A stretch of DNA of 64,000 nucleotides from CAWBRY01 sp963791295 (GCA_963791295.1 CAWBRY010000005.1:353948-417947); one strand, 5' to 3'; shown: positions 30,382 through 41,029, counted from the stretch's first letter. Numbers and translations are program-made. The notes: a model not told the origin generated them from the sequence alone.

Positions 30382-33300
30382 ATGACTGCTATGAAAATGT
30401 TTGGGGATAAAATTTATTTGTCAGCCTCAGATCTTTCGACTCATATCGCATGTCCTCACGCTACCCTTCTCAACTTGCAGGAAGCAAAAGGATCATTGGT
30501 AGCCCCGGGTAACATCCATGCCTCATTAGACGCACTGCAGAAAAAGGGCGAAGAGTTTGAAAGGGACTATCTAAAGCAATTGAAGGCAAAGGGTAAAATA
30601 ATTATTGAAATAGATAAAACCAGCGCAAAGACGGCATTGCAGGATACAATCAACGCCATGGTTGGGGGAACTGATATTATTTACCAGGCAAGGCTGCAAC
30701 ATGGTATTTGGAATGGGTGGGCTGATTTCCTTGTAAAAGTAAATAAGCCGGGTAGATTTGGAGAATGGTCATATGAAGTGATGGATACAAAGCTTTCGAG
30801 AGAAACTAAAGCTGGGGCAATCTTACAGATCTGTCTATATTCCGAAATACTCAAAGAACTACAAGGCTGCATGCCTGAGTACATGTATATCAACAACCCC
30901 AACGGTGAGCATCAATTCAGAGTCGATGATTACATGGCTTTTTACAGAACTATGAAAAGTAAATTAATGCAGGCTATCGTAGTCGCTGGTGGCGGATACC
31001 CTGATCCTGTGCCTCATTGTGATATTTGTAAATGGTGGACGCTTTGTAATGACCGCAGGCGTAAAGATGATCATCTGACTTTCATCGCCGGTATGGGAAA
31101 ACTTCAAATTCAGGAAGTGACGGAACAGAAGATTACTACATTGGAATCAATGGCTGAAATACATACTGCCATTTCGTGGAAACCAAAAAGAGGTTCTGTT
31201 GAAACATATAAGCGGCTTGCTCATCAGGCTAATCTCCAACTGAAGTGGCGAGTAACTAAATCTCCGGTATTTGAAATCCTTCCCATGGAAGAGAATTTCG
31301 GATTTTTCAAGTTACCTGAACCATCCCCGCACGATATGTTTTTCGATTTTGAAGGAGATCCCTTTGTTGGCACTGCAGGTCTTGAATATTTATTTGGCTG
31401 GCTATACCAGGATGAATATCATGAACTGTGGGCAAAAAATGAAGCTGAAGAAAAAGTCAGCATTTGAAAATTTCATGGAGACTGCAATGAAGATTCTTGA
31501 CACAGACCCTGGAATGCATATCTATCACTTTGGCGCTTATGAACAATCCACGCTTAAACGACTCGCCGGAAGGTGGGCAATAAAGGAAGAGGAATTGGAT
31601 CGGCTGTTAAGAGCAGGGGTTTTTGTAAACCTTCACACCCTTACGCGGCGTGCGATACGAGCTGGAGTCGAGAGTTATTCGCTCAAAGACCTGGAGAAGC
31701 TACATGGGTATTTGCGTGAAGTCGATTTGAGAACCGTTGGTCCACATAAATTATTATACGAGGGACTGCTTGAAAGCGGCAGCATAGATGATGTTGACGA
31801 AGAGACAAAGTCAATCGTAAGGACCTACAATAAAGATGATTGTATATCAACAAAATTTTTGCGCAACTGGCTGGAAACTGAAAGAATCAAGTTAATAAGC
31901 ACCGGAATGATTATTCCGCGTCCTGCAACGCGGAGATGGCGAGCCCACAGAGAATATCACAGAGCATCAATTGCGCATCCAGCCATTGTTTGATGCGCTG
32001 GTTCATGACGTTCCTTTTGAAAGAGAAAAACGTAATAATGAACAGCAGGCCAATTGGTTGTTGGCAAACATGCTTGACTGGTACCGGAGAGAGAAAAAAT
32101 CTTTTTGGTGGGAGGTTTTTCGTCTGCAGGATCTCACTGATGAGGAATTACTTGAGGAAAAGGATCCCTTGTCAGGATTAGTATACACGGGAAAAAGAGA
32201 TCCGTTGAAAAAAAGTTTCATTGATCACTACATATTTCCTGACCAGGAAACGACCTTAACTGAAAGCAAAAGCGTCAACTTTAAAGGCGAAAGTGTTGGG
32301 ACAATTCATTCGATTAGATTTTGACAGAAGAATTATTGGTATTAAGAAAACCAGGGTTTCATTGGATATTCACCCTACACATCTTATCAGCACAGATTAT
32401 ATTCCGGACAAAGTAAAGGAGGACGCAATTATCCGTCTCGCTGATTGGGTTATTCAAAACGGCATTGACGCTAGTGGCAGCTATAGGGCCGGCCGTGACC
32501 TTTTGTTAGGATTGCTTCCGCGTACAGCAGGTAATAATCCTTTATTGAATTCTGCCCAGGATCAGGCAATTGAATGGGTTAATACATTGGACAGCGGCGT
32601 GCTACCAATACAAGGCCCGCCGGGTACAGGAAAAAGTTATACTGCTGCAAGGATGATTCTCTCACTTATAAAAGCGGGCAAAAAGATCGGGGTGACCGCA
32701 TTAAGTCATAAAGTAATTACGGGCCTTTTGGAAAAAGTTGTGGAGGAAGCAAGAAGAGAAAAATTGAATGTCAGAATTGTTCAAAAGGTGAGGAAGCCGC
32801 AGAACAATAGAAATGCGAGCTGGATAGAGGTGGATGACAACTTAGACGTTCTTAAAAACCTACGTGAAGGCTTCCAGGTTGCTGCCGGAACATCATTCAT
32901 GTGGGCAAGTGCCGATTTTTTCGAGGCAGTTGACGTAATGTTTGTAGATGAGGCTGGCCAGCTAGCACTGATCGATACTATGGCTCTTTCACATGCAGGA
33001 AGGAACCTTGTTTTATTGGGAGACCCGCAGCAATTAAAGCAACCGCAAAAAGGCAGTCATCCCGAAGGCACTGAAGTATCTGCGCTTGAACATATCTTAC
33101 AGAGATGAAAAAACCCTGCCTCCGGAAAAGGGTGTGTTTCTTGATAAAACATGGCGGATGCATCCTGTCATCAACAATTTTATTTCAGAATTATTCTATG
33201 AAAGTAAACTAAAGCCCATGCCAGAAAATGAGCATCAAACGCTGGAAGGCAAGACCAAATACAAGAAGCCTGGAATATATTTTGAGCCGGTAGTACACTC

Positions 33301-33764
33301 CGGAAATCAGAACTGCTCCCTGGAAGAAGTTGAAAAAGTGAAAGAAATAGTTAAGGAGCTCTTGGCGTCAGAACTCATCTGGATAAATGGCCGGAAGGAG
33401 AAAGAAGAAGTCTTTGCTCATAATATTAAGATCATTACGCCATACAATGCTCAGGTAAATGAACTCCAGAAGGCTTTAGAGGATATTCAGATTGGAACGG
33501 TTGACAGGTTCCAGGGGCAGGAAGCTCCAATCATTATTTTATCGATGGCTACCTCCACTCAGGATGATGCACCAAGGGGTATGGAATTTTTATACAGTTT
33601 GAACAGGTTTAATGTTTCGGTATCACGTGCGAGGGGAGTATTTATTATGGTTGCAAATCCCAGCCTTATTCGAACCCGAATGCCGCTCACCGTATCAGAT
33701 GAAATTGGCAAATGCCTTTTGCCGCTATCTCGAAATGTCCAGAGACGTCGAGTCAGGTAATTAA
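30382..33764 (+). CDS. RecB-like nuclease plus superfamily 1 helicase (TM0106 type), frameshifted
   Basis: Five frames join into about 1,125 residues. The N-terminus is a PD-(D/E)XK nuclease of the TM0106 RecB-like type (SASDLSTHIACPHATLLNL, YEVMDTKLSRETKAG) with a Cys cluster CDICKWWTLC that may hold an iron-sulfur cluster. An RNase H-like exonuclease segment follows (DPGMHIYHFGAYEQSTLKRL, YNKDDCISTKFLRNWL). The C-terminal helicase has Walker A QGPPGTGKSYTAA, Walker B FVDEAGQLAL and the ending VGTVDRFQGQEA-like IGTVDRFQGQEAPIIILSM. Frameshifts lie near 31,455, 31,940, 32,320, 33,105 and 33,668; the true end is EMSRDVESGN at 33,764. It probably processes DNA ends. Confidence 0.85.
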
Positions 33765-33829
33765 TACATTCAAGTTGCCAGACGCCCAATCTAATGCGAA
33801 GACGGCCCGCGAGAGTTTCGATATCTTTC

Positions 33830-33940
33830 CCCTGTAATTTCATATCAGAGGATTTCAGAATTATGTAAAATTGGATTTGTTCCGGCCGCAAAAACGAGGT
33901 GATCAGCGGTTTTTTAGACAACCGTATCGGGACAATCAAA
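33830..33940 (+). pseudogene. HIRAN domain remnant
   Basis: The pieces FHIRGFQNY and KIGFVPAAKNEVISGFLDN match the HIRAN protein at 59,790-60,199 (FHVRGLQYY and KIGFVPMEKNEVISRILDG), but the middle of the domain is missing and one frame shift is needed. HIRAN domains bind DNA or occur next to repair enzymes. The missing block shows true decay and not a read error. Confidence 0.6.
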
Positions 33941-33989
33941 GCCTACCCTAACAAGTGCATTCTTTCATTTTACCCCAGGGCATCCCGTT

Positions 33990-34113
33990 TTTCGCCAATG
34001 GACTGACGGATGAATATCTTCGTATTTCTTATCATGGCCACCGAGCAAAGGATAGATCTTTTAACGCAACGCTAAAAACTGATTTTGATAAAAGCATGGG
34101 CCATATTAAAATG
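33990..34113 (+). pseudogene. Sensor histidine kinase remnant
   Basis: The open stretch GLTDEYLRISYHGHRAKDRS and FNATLKTDFDKSMGHIK matches the segment between the phospho-His helix and ATPase domain of the two large kinases here (NLTDEYLRLSFHGVRAKDKS). Nothing before or after it belongs to a kinase. It is a gene fragment, perhaps left by recombination. Confidence 0.65.
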
Positions 34114-34131
34114 TGTTGCCTGTAATGCCCA

Positions 34132-35592
34132 TCATACTCCTAAGTGGCTGCCAATCTTTAAAGTTTCCTTCACTAACAAATCAAGGTCGGACTGTTGTGT
34201 TCTTTGATTGACAATACAGACACGAATTGCATATTGACCGTTTAAAATAGTTGACGAAGGTGATGCAATTCCTTGCTCTTGAAGTTGTATCAAAATTTCT
34301 TTGTTCAGGATATTCAGTTCTTCGTTTGACAAATCTTGCTTTTTATACCTGTAACAAACAATATTCATAGTGACTGGTGTCAGCACCTCTAAATCTCTTT
34401 CTTGTTTGATAATTCGTTCCAAATAAAAAGCCTGCAAAATATTTTTGTTTATTATCTCAACATATTTTTCTAAGCCGTGTTCTTTTAGTGACATCCATAC
34501 CTTTAAGGCTTTAAAACCTCTTGACAACTCAAGACCATAATTGTTTATTGGTTCAAGACCGCCAGCCAAACCTCTTTCTTCTTGTCGCAAATAATTTGGC
34601 GTAACCGAAAATGAATCTCTATGTGCCTGTCCATCTTTTATCAAAACGCAACCTATTTCATAAGGCATACACATCCACTTGTGCAAATCAAAAGCAACGC
34701 TATCTGCTTGTTCAATCGCTTTTAGTTTCTCTGCGTATGCGGGAACTAATTTTGCTAATGCACCAAAAGCGCCATCAATGTGAAACCATAAATTATACTT
34801 TTTGCAGACTTCCCCCAATTCGTCCAATGGGTCAATTGCTGCGGTATTGACAGTTCCTGCATTTCCAACAATACAGAAAGGTGCAAAGCCATCGGCCAAA
34901 TCTTTTTCAATGGTACTTAACAATTTTGAAATATCAATTTGGTACTTGGCATTTAGGCTGATTTTTCTAACTGAGTCTGTTCCCAAACCTAATACCTCTG
35001 CAGCTTTTTGTATGCAACTATGAGTTTCAGTTGAACAATACATAACCATTTGACCTGCAACTGCTCTTATCCCTTCCTTACGGACATTCCTTTGAAGTTG
35101 ATAGTTTCTTGCCACGTTTAATGCAGTAATATTAGCCATTGATGCACCACTTAATAATATGCCTGTTGCGGTATCAGGATAATTCATCATTTGCCTGCAC
35201 CAATTAACTACCTGCTTATCTACATACATCGCAGAATGTTCACCAATAGTAACATTGGGGTTCATTGCAGCAGCAAGCATTTCAGCTAAAACACCTATTG
35301 GGGTTCCTGTTCCCTGCACCCAGGCAAAAAAACGGGGGTGAATATTACCTTTATTATATGGCAATATATTAGTTTTAAATTCCTGATAAACAGTGTCAAT
35401 ATCAGAAGGCTTTTGAGGTATTGAAACATCAAAGCTGTTTTTTACTTCTTTTGGTATATTTTGCCAAATAGGTTTACTGCCTATAGTTTTCAAATAATCC
35501 ATTACATCATCAATCATTTGATGACCAAGTTCTCTCATTTGTGACCAGTCTTGTGGGTCAAGTGTACTGTCTAAATCCGTAACATGTCTCAT
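34132..35592 (-). CDS. PLP-dependent aromatic amino acid decarboxylase family
   Basis: The protein of about 486 residues is a group II decarboxylase. The PLP lysine lies in FDLHKWMCMPYE near residue 305, and the cofactor-pocket pattern is GASMANITALNVARNYQ with HIDGAFGALAKLVP. The start is either ATG, at 35,604 or 35,592; the second begins MRHVTDLDSTLDPQDW and fits homologues better. Such enzymes remove CO2 from Trp, Tyr, Phe or related amino acids to make amines. The substrate is not clear. No frameshift. The gene is flanked by gene remnants on both sides, which hints at an insertion or rearrangement point. Confidence 0.9.
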   Translation of the reverse strand: MRHVTDLDSTLDPQDWSQMRELGHQMIDDVMDYLKTIGSKPIWQNIPKEVKNSFDVSIPQKPSDIDTVYQEFKTNILPYNKGNIHPRFFAWVQGTGTPIGVLAEMLAAAMNPNVTIGEHSAMYVDKQVVNWCRQMMNYPDTATGILLSGASMANITALNVARNYQLQRNVRKEGIRAVAGQMVMYCSTETHSCIQKAAEVLGLGTDSVRKISLNAKYQIDISKLLSTIEKDLADGFAPFCIVGNAGTVNTAAIDPLDELGEVCKKYNLWFHIDGAFGALAKLVPAYAEKLKAIEQADSVAFDLHKWMCMPYEIGCVLIKDGQAHRDSFSVTPNYLRQEERGLAGGLEPINNYGLELSRGFKALKVWMSLKEHGLEKYVEIINKNILQAFYLERIIKQERDLEVLTPVTMNIVCYRYKKQDLSNEELNILNKEILIQLQEQGIASPSSTILNGQYAIRVCIVNQRTQQSDLDLLVKETLKIGSHLGV

Positions 35593-35769
35593 ATCACTTG
35601 TCAATAATTCTACTCTAAATTATCCTGTGCAGTTACAATGGTATTTTTTAGATCATTTCTTACTCAATGGTCTCATAATTCAAGTCATAAAAATACAGTC
35701 ACATAGAATGATTAGAAACCCGAATCTTGCGATGTTTTGACAGGAGTCAGGCAACATAGGTATTGCCAA

Positions 35770-35925
35770 TAGTGGGGCTGGACGTAGAAGCAATCGGCTG
35801 CATCATGATCACCTTTGGTTCAGGCGGAAGGAACGGCGCTCGCTGCGATTAAGATCATTGACGCACTGAATATTCAGCAATGCGATTTGCTGAGTTATTC
35901 ATTAGGATGTTTTATTCTTTCTAAT
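35770..35925 (+). pseudogene. Alpha/beta hydrolase remnant
   Basis: ALAAIKIIDALNIQQCDLLS with YSLGCFI resembles the stretch leading to the nucleophile elbow of alpha/beta hydrolases (usually GFSLGGFIA). Before it, TTIV-like hydrolase sequence can be read only in broken frames, and nothing follows the elbow. It is a short fragment in a 370-base gap between two genes. Confidence 0.4.
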
Positions 35926-35975
35926 TTAATCGGGTTAATATAATAATGAATTAATTATCTATGAAGTCGTTACCC

Positions 35976-36629
35976 CTACTCCACACGTTCCGTAATAGGA
36001 TCTGGTTTCTCACCCAAAAATTCAACCCAGGTCTTTTTCATACAAGGATAATGTTTAGCAGCCTCTGCAAGACTCATGAAAGCAACTAGGTTGTCTTCGA
36101 ACCTTTTTGCTATTGTAGCGTCGCTTAAATCACCATCAGCAGTAAATGATTTGTGAGCTATCGCTAATGAAAACATATCAGGAAAAACCCGTGCTCCAAG
36201 GTGCTCAAAAGGTATCCTGAGTGACCAGAGTCCCCGGTTACCACCAACCATAGAAGGAGAAGCAGACATCAATAAAGCATGCCGCTCATTAAATGGTTGC
36301 GGACGAAGTCGCGAAACCCAGTCAATACTATTTTTCAGAAGGCCCGGCATCGAAGCATTGTATTCAGGAGAAGAAATAATGAATGCATCGTTTTCCAAAA
36401 GTCTTTTTCTGAATTCCACTGCACCGGGCGGAATTGCAAAGTTTGCTTCTAAATCCTGATCAAAAGAAGGGCAATCAAATTCATTCATGGTTGCAAGATC
36501 CACGTCGCCGTTATTCTTCTCAATTAGTTTTGCCGCTAATTTTATTAAACTGCTATTCAAAGAAAACTCTCTTAACGAGGCTGAGAAAAGAAGAAAACGC
36601 ATTTTCTGATTCGCTTTTTGTTGATCCAT
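35976..36629 (-). CDS. NADPH-dependent FMN reductase family protein
   Basis: The 217-residue protein has the flavodoxin-like start MRFLLFSASLREFSLNSSLIKLA and the family motif SSPEYNASMPGLLKNSIDWVSR, which binds FMN. Relatives (SsuE/ChrR/azoreductase-like) reduce flavins, quinones or metals with NAD(P)H in the cytoplasm. The ATG at 36629 adds ten polar residues before the fold. It stands alone. Confidence 0.9.
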   Translation of the reverse strand: MDQQKANQKMRFLLFSASLREFSLNSSLIKLAAKLIEKNNGDVDLATMNEFDCPSFDQDLEANFAIPPGAVEFRKRLLENDAFIISSPEYNASMPGLLKNSIDWVSRLRPQPFNERHALLMSASPSMVGGNRGLWSLRIPFEHLGARVFPDMFSLAIAHKSFTADGDLSDATIAKRFEDNLVAFMSLAEAAKHYPCMKKTWVEFLGEKPDPITERVE

Positions 36630-37294
36630 TTTATTCTGATTTAGTAAATTCTATCCTATTTAACGTTAACCCCTGGAATGAGATCGGTTTTATTATTATC
36701 CCAAAATTATTACAACAAGTTATCCATCTTTTCTACTATCAATAAGTATAGGGGAAACTACCCAGTTTTCAGTGTCAGAAGGCACGAAAGTGATATCAGT
36801 CAGAATTCTCTTGCGCTTTATGAAGAGATACCGGTCAATATAGCTAAACTAGGCTTCCGGTCAATGAATGTCTCCGTTTAATGATTATTACAATGAAAAA
36901 GTTAAAAGAAAGAACACGGAAATTAAATTTTATTTGATGGAAATTGAGGAATTGTTGGAGCCGCAAATCACAATAATACGAAGCGAGAATGAGTGGCGAA
37001 ATGCCAACCATTTGAACTCCTTATTTATAACTTATTACTTATTACTTATTACTTATTACTTCTCGCCAAGTGGAGCTGAGGGATTTCCAACCTTCATGAA
37101 ATAAAACTTAATCTCCGCCATATTTCTATGATATTCAATATTTTATCAAAGACTATCATTAAGTCGGACTCTTGAATATTTCCCACGTCTCCAAAAGTAC
37201 ACCAGCTTATAAAGATCTATTTCAAAAATAAAAAAATATGTCCAATATACATGTTTAGCTTTCTATTCAACATTCGAATTTATCGACATATATA
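36630..37294. other. Gene-poor interval
   Basis: No convincing gene is seen. Short open frames exist on both strands but have unlikely composition. The interval holds the TTATTAC tandem array and AT-rich DNA. Confidence 0.5.
37032..37059. repeat. Tandem TTATTAC array, four units
   Basis: Four exact copies of TTATTAC lie head to tail, with a partial unit on the left. It has the same 7-base period as the arrays near 10.5 and 21.5 kb, but no stop codon is adjacent. Confidence 0.85.
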
Positions 37295-37771
37295 ATGCAG
37301 GCAGGACGTTTGTTTTTCTTTCATGAGGCATTGCATTATAGCAAAGTGGACATAGGCTTACCAAGGAAATAGCTACTGGTATTGGCCAGTTTCCAAAGGT
37401 GATTGAAGGGGCGGATTACAAGCAGACGTTTGGGTTTACTTACGGAATACAAATATTGCTGTATGTATGAACCAGGTAAATTAAAAAACGGTTTGAAAGA
37501 GTTTTTCTGTAACGCAATTGATACTGCAGTAGAAACGATGTGGAGTTTCGTAGATACAGGCAACGAATTAAACAGTGTACAAATACGTTCCATGAACCGA
37601 TTCTTGAATTGGTATTGGCAATGGGTTCTTATAGAGGACTCGACAGGCAAGGGAAACTTAGAGGGGATTATCTCAATTCTGTTTGATAAGCCAGTTATTG
37701 AATTTGCCGGTGCCCCAATGGAGTTAAGAGCACATAGAACGTTTTACAAGTTGAACAACCGTTATTGGTAA
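37295..37771 (+). CDS. Hypothetical protein (frameshifted)
   Basis: A protein of about 155 residues can be read with two frame changes (near 37,345 and 37,463): MQAGRLFFFHEALHYSKVDI, then EIATGIGQFPKVIEGADYKQ and TFGFTYGIQILLYVYEPGK, then an intact 103-residue end with MNRFLNWYWQWVLIEDSTG and RAHRTFYKLNNRYW. The aromatic-rich, codon-like sequence in the right frame argues that it is real. I do not recognise the family. Confidence 0.5.
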
Positions 37772-37846
37772 GTGCTTCGCACTTTATCAATTAAGACATT
37801 TCGACTATTTAGTTTGTAAATAATGCACAATTTTAGAAAATTGTTT

Positions 37847-38557
37847 TTAGGCTAAGCGATTCCTGAATTCACTTGGGGTTACACCTAACAATTTTTTTAC
37901 ATAACGCGTGAAAAAGGAACGGCTTGAAAATTCCATTTTATCGGCGATCTCCGCAATGTTTAGATGTTTATTTTTCAGTAGTAGTATAATTCTCTCTTTG
38001 GCGTACCGTTGTATCCATTCCGATGCGGTAACATCCGTATTTTGTTTACATACGTAATTCAGATGCTTCGCCGTAATGTGCAGGTGATTGGCATAAAACT
38101 GCACCTCACGTTCTTGCATACAATGTTCATTTACCAGGTGCATAAACTGCTCGTATAGCGATCCGCTTTCTACAGTGCGTTTCCGGCGTTCATATTCATT
38201 AGCAAAGATGTGCCACATGTCAAAAAGGAACAGTTGCATCTGTAATTGCTGTGTTTCATTGTAAAAAAGGTGTCCTCTTTCCAAATATCGATTATACAAT
38301 AGTGAGAAGTTTGATACAACTTTTATCTTGTCCTTATCGTGCAAATGCAATATAGGATTCGCCCTGGAATGCAATATGACATCAATGCTCCAGCTTTGGT
38401 CAGGAATATTATTGTCCAGAAAATCTCTTTCTACAAATAAAACATTCCCTTTAAAATTTTTTGAAAATGTTACGTCTGTCAATTGGCTATCGGCAAACCA
38501 AAATACAAATTCACCGCTTTTAGCTGAATATTTTTTACCATTGAAAACAAAGCTCAT
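37847..38557 (-). CDS. AraC family transcriptional regulator (N-terminus frameshifted)
   Basis: The C-terminal domain is a double helix-turn-helix of the AraC type: IQRYAKERIILLLKNKHLN, IAEIADKMEFSSRSFFTRYV and KKLLGVTPSEFRNRLA. The ORF starts at 38557, but upstream DNA continues in another frame as LNHLEMLQFPDNLFTAFSY, AYFLQQGEY, so the true N-terminus is about 25 residues longer and a one-base error lies near 38,550. The N-terminal half is a cupin-like sensor. It faces the acetyltransferase gene at 38,732, and the short gap may carry its operators. Confidence 0.85.
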   Translation of the reverse strand: MSFVFNGKKYSAKSGEFVFWFADSQLTDVTFSKNFKGNVLFVERDFLDNNIPDQSWSIDVILHSRANPILHLHDKDKIKVVSNFSLLYNRYLERGHLFYNETQQLQMQLFLFDMWHIFANEYERRKRTVESGSLYEQFMHLVNEHCMQEREVQFYANHLHITAKHLNYVCKQNTDVTASEWIQRYAKERIILLLKNKHLNIAEIADKMEFSSRSFFTRYVKKLLGVTPSEFRNRLA

Positions 38558-38731
38558 ACTCCCCCTGCTGCAAAAAATATGCGTATGAAAATGCTGTAAA
38601 TAAGTTATCCGGGAACTGCAACATTTCCAGATGATTCAGCAAAGATGATCTTCTCCATTATACTTTATTCATTGTACTAAATCTGATGCTATCGTAAGAT
38701 ACGTAATATTTGAAACTATTATGCGTAATAA

Positions 38732-39364
38732 GTGTACCATTTAGCTTATAAAGCTACGACTACCTTTACAGAAGTAAAGAATATAAAACATGGATCGTAC
38801 AACATAACAGATATTTTTCAAAGGTTATTAAAGGGTGAAGCTGTTCCGTTCAATGATCCGGATTATTTCAGGATTATTAAGGCTTGTAATGATACCCGGA
38901 AATTGCTGTCTCGGTTGAATGCTGCATCGGAACCGGAAGAAATCAGAAATCTGATCGGTAAGATCATTGGTTTTAAAGTTGACGCCACTACTATGGTTTT
39001 CCCGCCATTTCAAATCAACTATGGAAGGAATACAAAGATTGGCAGGGGCGTGTTTATCAATTTTGATTGTACGTTTCTGGATCTGGGAGGGATTACCATC
39101 GAAGATAACGTCATGCTGGCTCCCAAAGTAAGTCTGTTATCTGAGGGACATCCTATTGGTACAAATGACAGACAAACGCTAACTGCAGGCAAAATTCATA
39201 TTAAAAAGAATGCATGGATCGGGGCTGGTGCTATCATTTTACAAGGGGTAACTATTGGCGAAAATGCTGTAGTAGCCGCAGGTGCAGTGGTGTCTAAAGA
39301 TGTTCCTGCAAATACCGTTGTTGGCGGCATCCCTGCCAAACACATTAAAAACATTAATGAATAA
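38732..39364 (+). CDS. Sugar O-acetyltransferase (left-handed beta-helix, maltose/NodL type)
   Basis: The C-terminal half has the hexapeptide repeats of the family (KIGRGVFINFDCTFLDLGG, VMLAPKVSLLSEGHPIG, AWIGAGAIILQGVTIGENAV, VVSKDVPANTVVGGIPAKHI). The acetyl-CoA-using enzymes acetylate sugars or antibiotics in the cytoplasm. The start is a GTG at 38732; the first 20 residues look unlike homologues, so a frameshift before FQRLLKGEAVPFNDPD is possible. It overlaps the next gene at ATGAATAA. Confidence 0.85.
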   Translation: MYHLAYKATTTFTEVKNIKHGSYNITDIFQRLLKGEAVPFNDPDYFRIIKACNDTRKLLSRLNAASEPEEIRNLIGKIIGFKVDATTMVFPPFQINYGRNTKIGRGVFINFDCTFLDLGGITIEDNVMLAPKVSLLSEGHPIGTNDRQTLTAGKIHIKKNAWIGAGAIILQGVTIGENAVVAAGAVVSKDVPANTVVGGIPAKHIKNINE

Positions 39365-39374
39365 AAAGAATATT

Positions 39375-39836
39375 ATGAAACCAGTATTCACATCCATAGC
39401 CTTGTTGATCTGCATCCAGCTTTTTGCCTGCTGCAATAAGAATAGTGCTATTACAAGCAGTCCTGATAATGTTTTAAATACAGACAGTATGAAACTGAAA
39501 ATAACAATCGGCACAAATGCTTTCACTGCCACACTCTACAACAATCCAACAGCAACAGCATTTAAGACAAGGTTGCCCATGACCATTAACATGAGAGAGT
39601 TGAATGGTAACGAAAAGTATTTCGATTTGCCTAATAATTTGCCAGCGAATGCATCAAATCCCGGAACTATACAAGCAGGAGATTTGATGTTGTACGGCTC
39701 TAACACTTTAGTGCTTTTCTATAAATCATTTTCAACATCGTATAACTATACAAGGCTTGCACGAATTGACAATCCTTCAGGATTAGCTGCTGCATTGGGT
39801 TCAGGTAATGTAACAGTAAAGTTTGAATTAGAGTAA
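39375..39836 (+). CDS. Cyclophilin-like fold lipoprotein
   Basis: The signal (MKPVFTSIALLICIQLFACC) ends in a lipobox Cys. The mature part matches the cyclophilin-like (Cyclophil_like2) family: KLKITIGTNAFTATLYNN, FKTRLPMTINMRELNGNEK and GDLMLYGSNTLVLFYKSF. In-frame ATGs at 39,357 and 39,375 are both possible; the first overlaps the acetyltransferase stop. No isomerase activity is expected for this family. It is in line with the hydrolase and cupin genes. Confidence 0.8.
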   Translation: MKPVFTSIALLICIQLFACCNKNSAITSSPDNVLNTDSMKLKITIGTNAFTATLYNNPTATAFKTRLPMTINMRELNGNEKYFDLPNNLPANASNPGTIQAGDLMLYGSNTLVLFYKSFSTSYNYTRLARIDNPSGLAAALGSGNVTVKFELE

Positions 39837-39871
39837 AAACAAAAATTTAATAAACAATCAATAGAATAATT

Positions 39872-41018
39872 ATGAAACGAATAACAATTATAGCATTAAT
39901 GTCCATCATGTTTTTTGGGCAATCGTATGCACAGAATAAACAAAATGAGCAATCGAATAACAACAGTAGTTATGGAACAAATATCTCCAGCCGCATATAC
40001 CACTTTTAAGGTAAGCAACAACGTTACCATGTATAAGGTTAGTTTTCAAAACCAATACAAGATGAACGTTGCAGGGCATCTTTTTATTCCTAAGAGTTTA
40101 GATACGAATAGTAAACATGCTGCTATTATTGTAGGTCATCCAATGGGTGCAGTAAAAGAGCAAAGTGCCGATGTATATGCATCAAATATGGCTGAGCGTG
40201 GCTTTATCACTTTGGCAATTGACTTATCTTTTTGGGGAGAAAGTGATGGCGACCACGAAACGTTGTTGCACCTGATATATATGCAGAAGATTTTAGTGCA
40301 GCAGTTGACTTTTTAGGTACTCGTTCATTTATTGACAGGAACCGGATTGGTGTACTTGGCGTATGTGGCAGTGGTAGTTTTGTCATCAGTGCCGCTAAGA
40401 TTGACCCACGTATGAAAGCTATCGCTACCGTTAGTATGTACGATATGGGATCAGCAAGCCGTAATGCACTAAATCATTCGCAAACACTTGAGCAAAGAAA
40501 GAAGGCTCAGGCAGAAGCTGCCGAGCAACGTTATGTAGAATTTACAGGTGGTGAAACGAAATACACAGGTGGCACAGTGCATAAACTTAGATGCAAACAC
40601 ACATCCTATTCAACGTGAGTTTTATGAGTTCTACCGTACCCCAAGAGGTGAATACACACCAAAAGGAGGTTCGCCTGAAACCACAACGCATCCTACACTT
40701 TCCAGCAATGTTAAGTTCAATAACTTTTATCCCTTTAATGACATAGAAACAATTTCTCCCCGTCCTATGCTTTTCATTACAGGAGATAAAGCACATTCAA
40801 GAGAGTTTAGTGAGGATGCTTACAAACGTGCCGCCCAACCAAAAGAATTGGTTATTATTCCGAATGCAGGTCACGTAGACTTATATGATAAAACGGACCT
40901 CATTCCATTTGATAAATTGGAAACATTCTTCAAACAACACTTAAAGGAGAATAACGGCAATAAAACAGTGCAAGTCGAAACGACTGGTTCAGCAAAGGAG
41001 AATGTATTAAACAAGTAA
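39872..41018 (+). CDS. Dienelactone hydrolase-like alpha/beta hydrolase (frameshifted)
   Basis: The start gives a signal peptide (MKRITIIALMSIMFFGQSYA). The body is broken near 39,955, 40,265 and 40,595; joined it reads VAGHLFIPKSLDTNSKHAAI, MAERGFITLAIDLSFWGESD, DRNRIGVLGVCGSGSFVISA, TISPRPMLFITGDKAHSREF and IPNAGHVDLYDKTDLIPF. The nucleophile elbow is GVCGSGS, and the His is in NAGHVD. About 380 residues when joined. It is part of the cluster facing the AraC regulator and followed by a cupin gene 11 bases later. Confidence 0.82.
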
Positions 41019-41029
41019 AACTAAATAGT

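Noticed and set aside
33559..33939. A 126-codon minus-strand frame at the end of the nuclease-helicase gene
   Set aside because: It is antisense to the conserved helicase end and the HIRAN remnant, which account for the sequence better.
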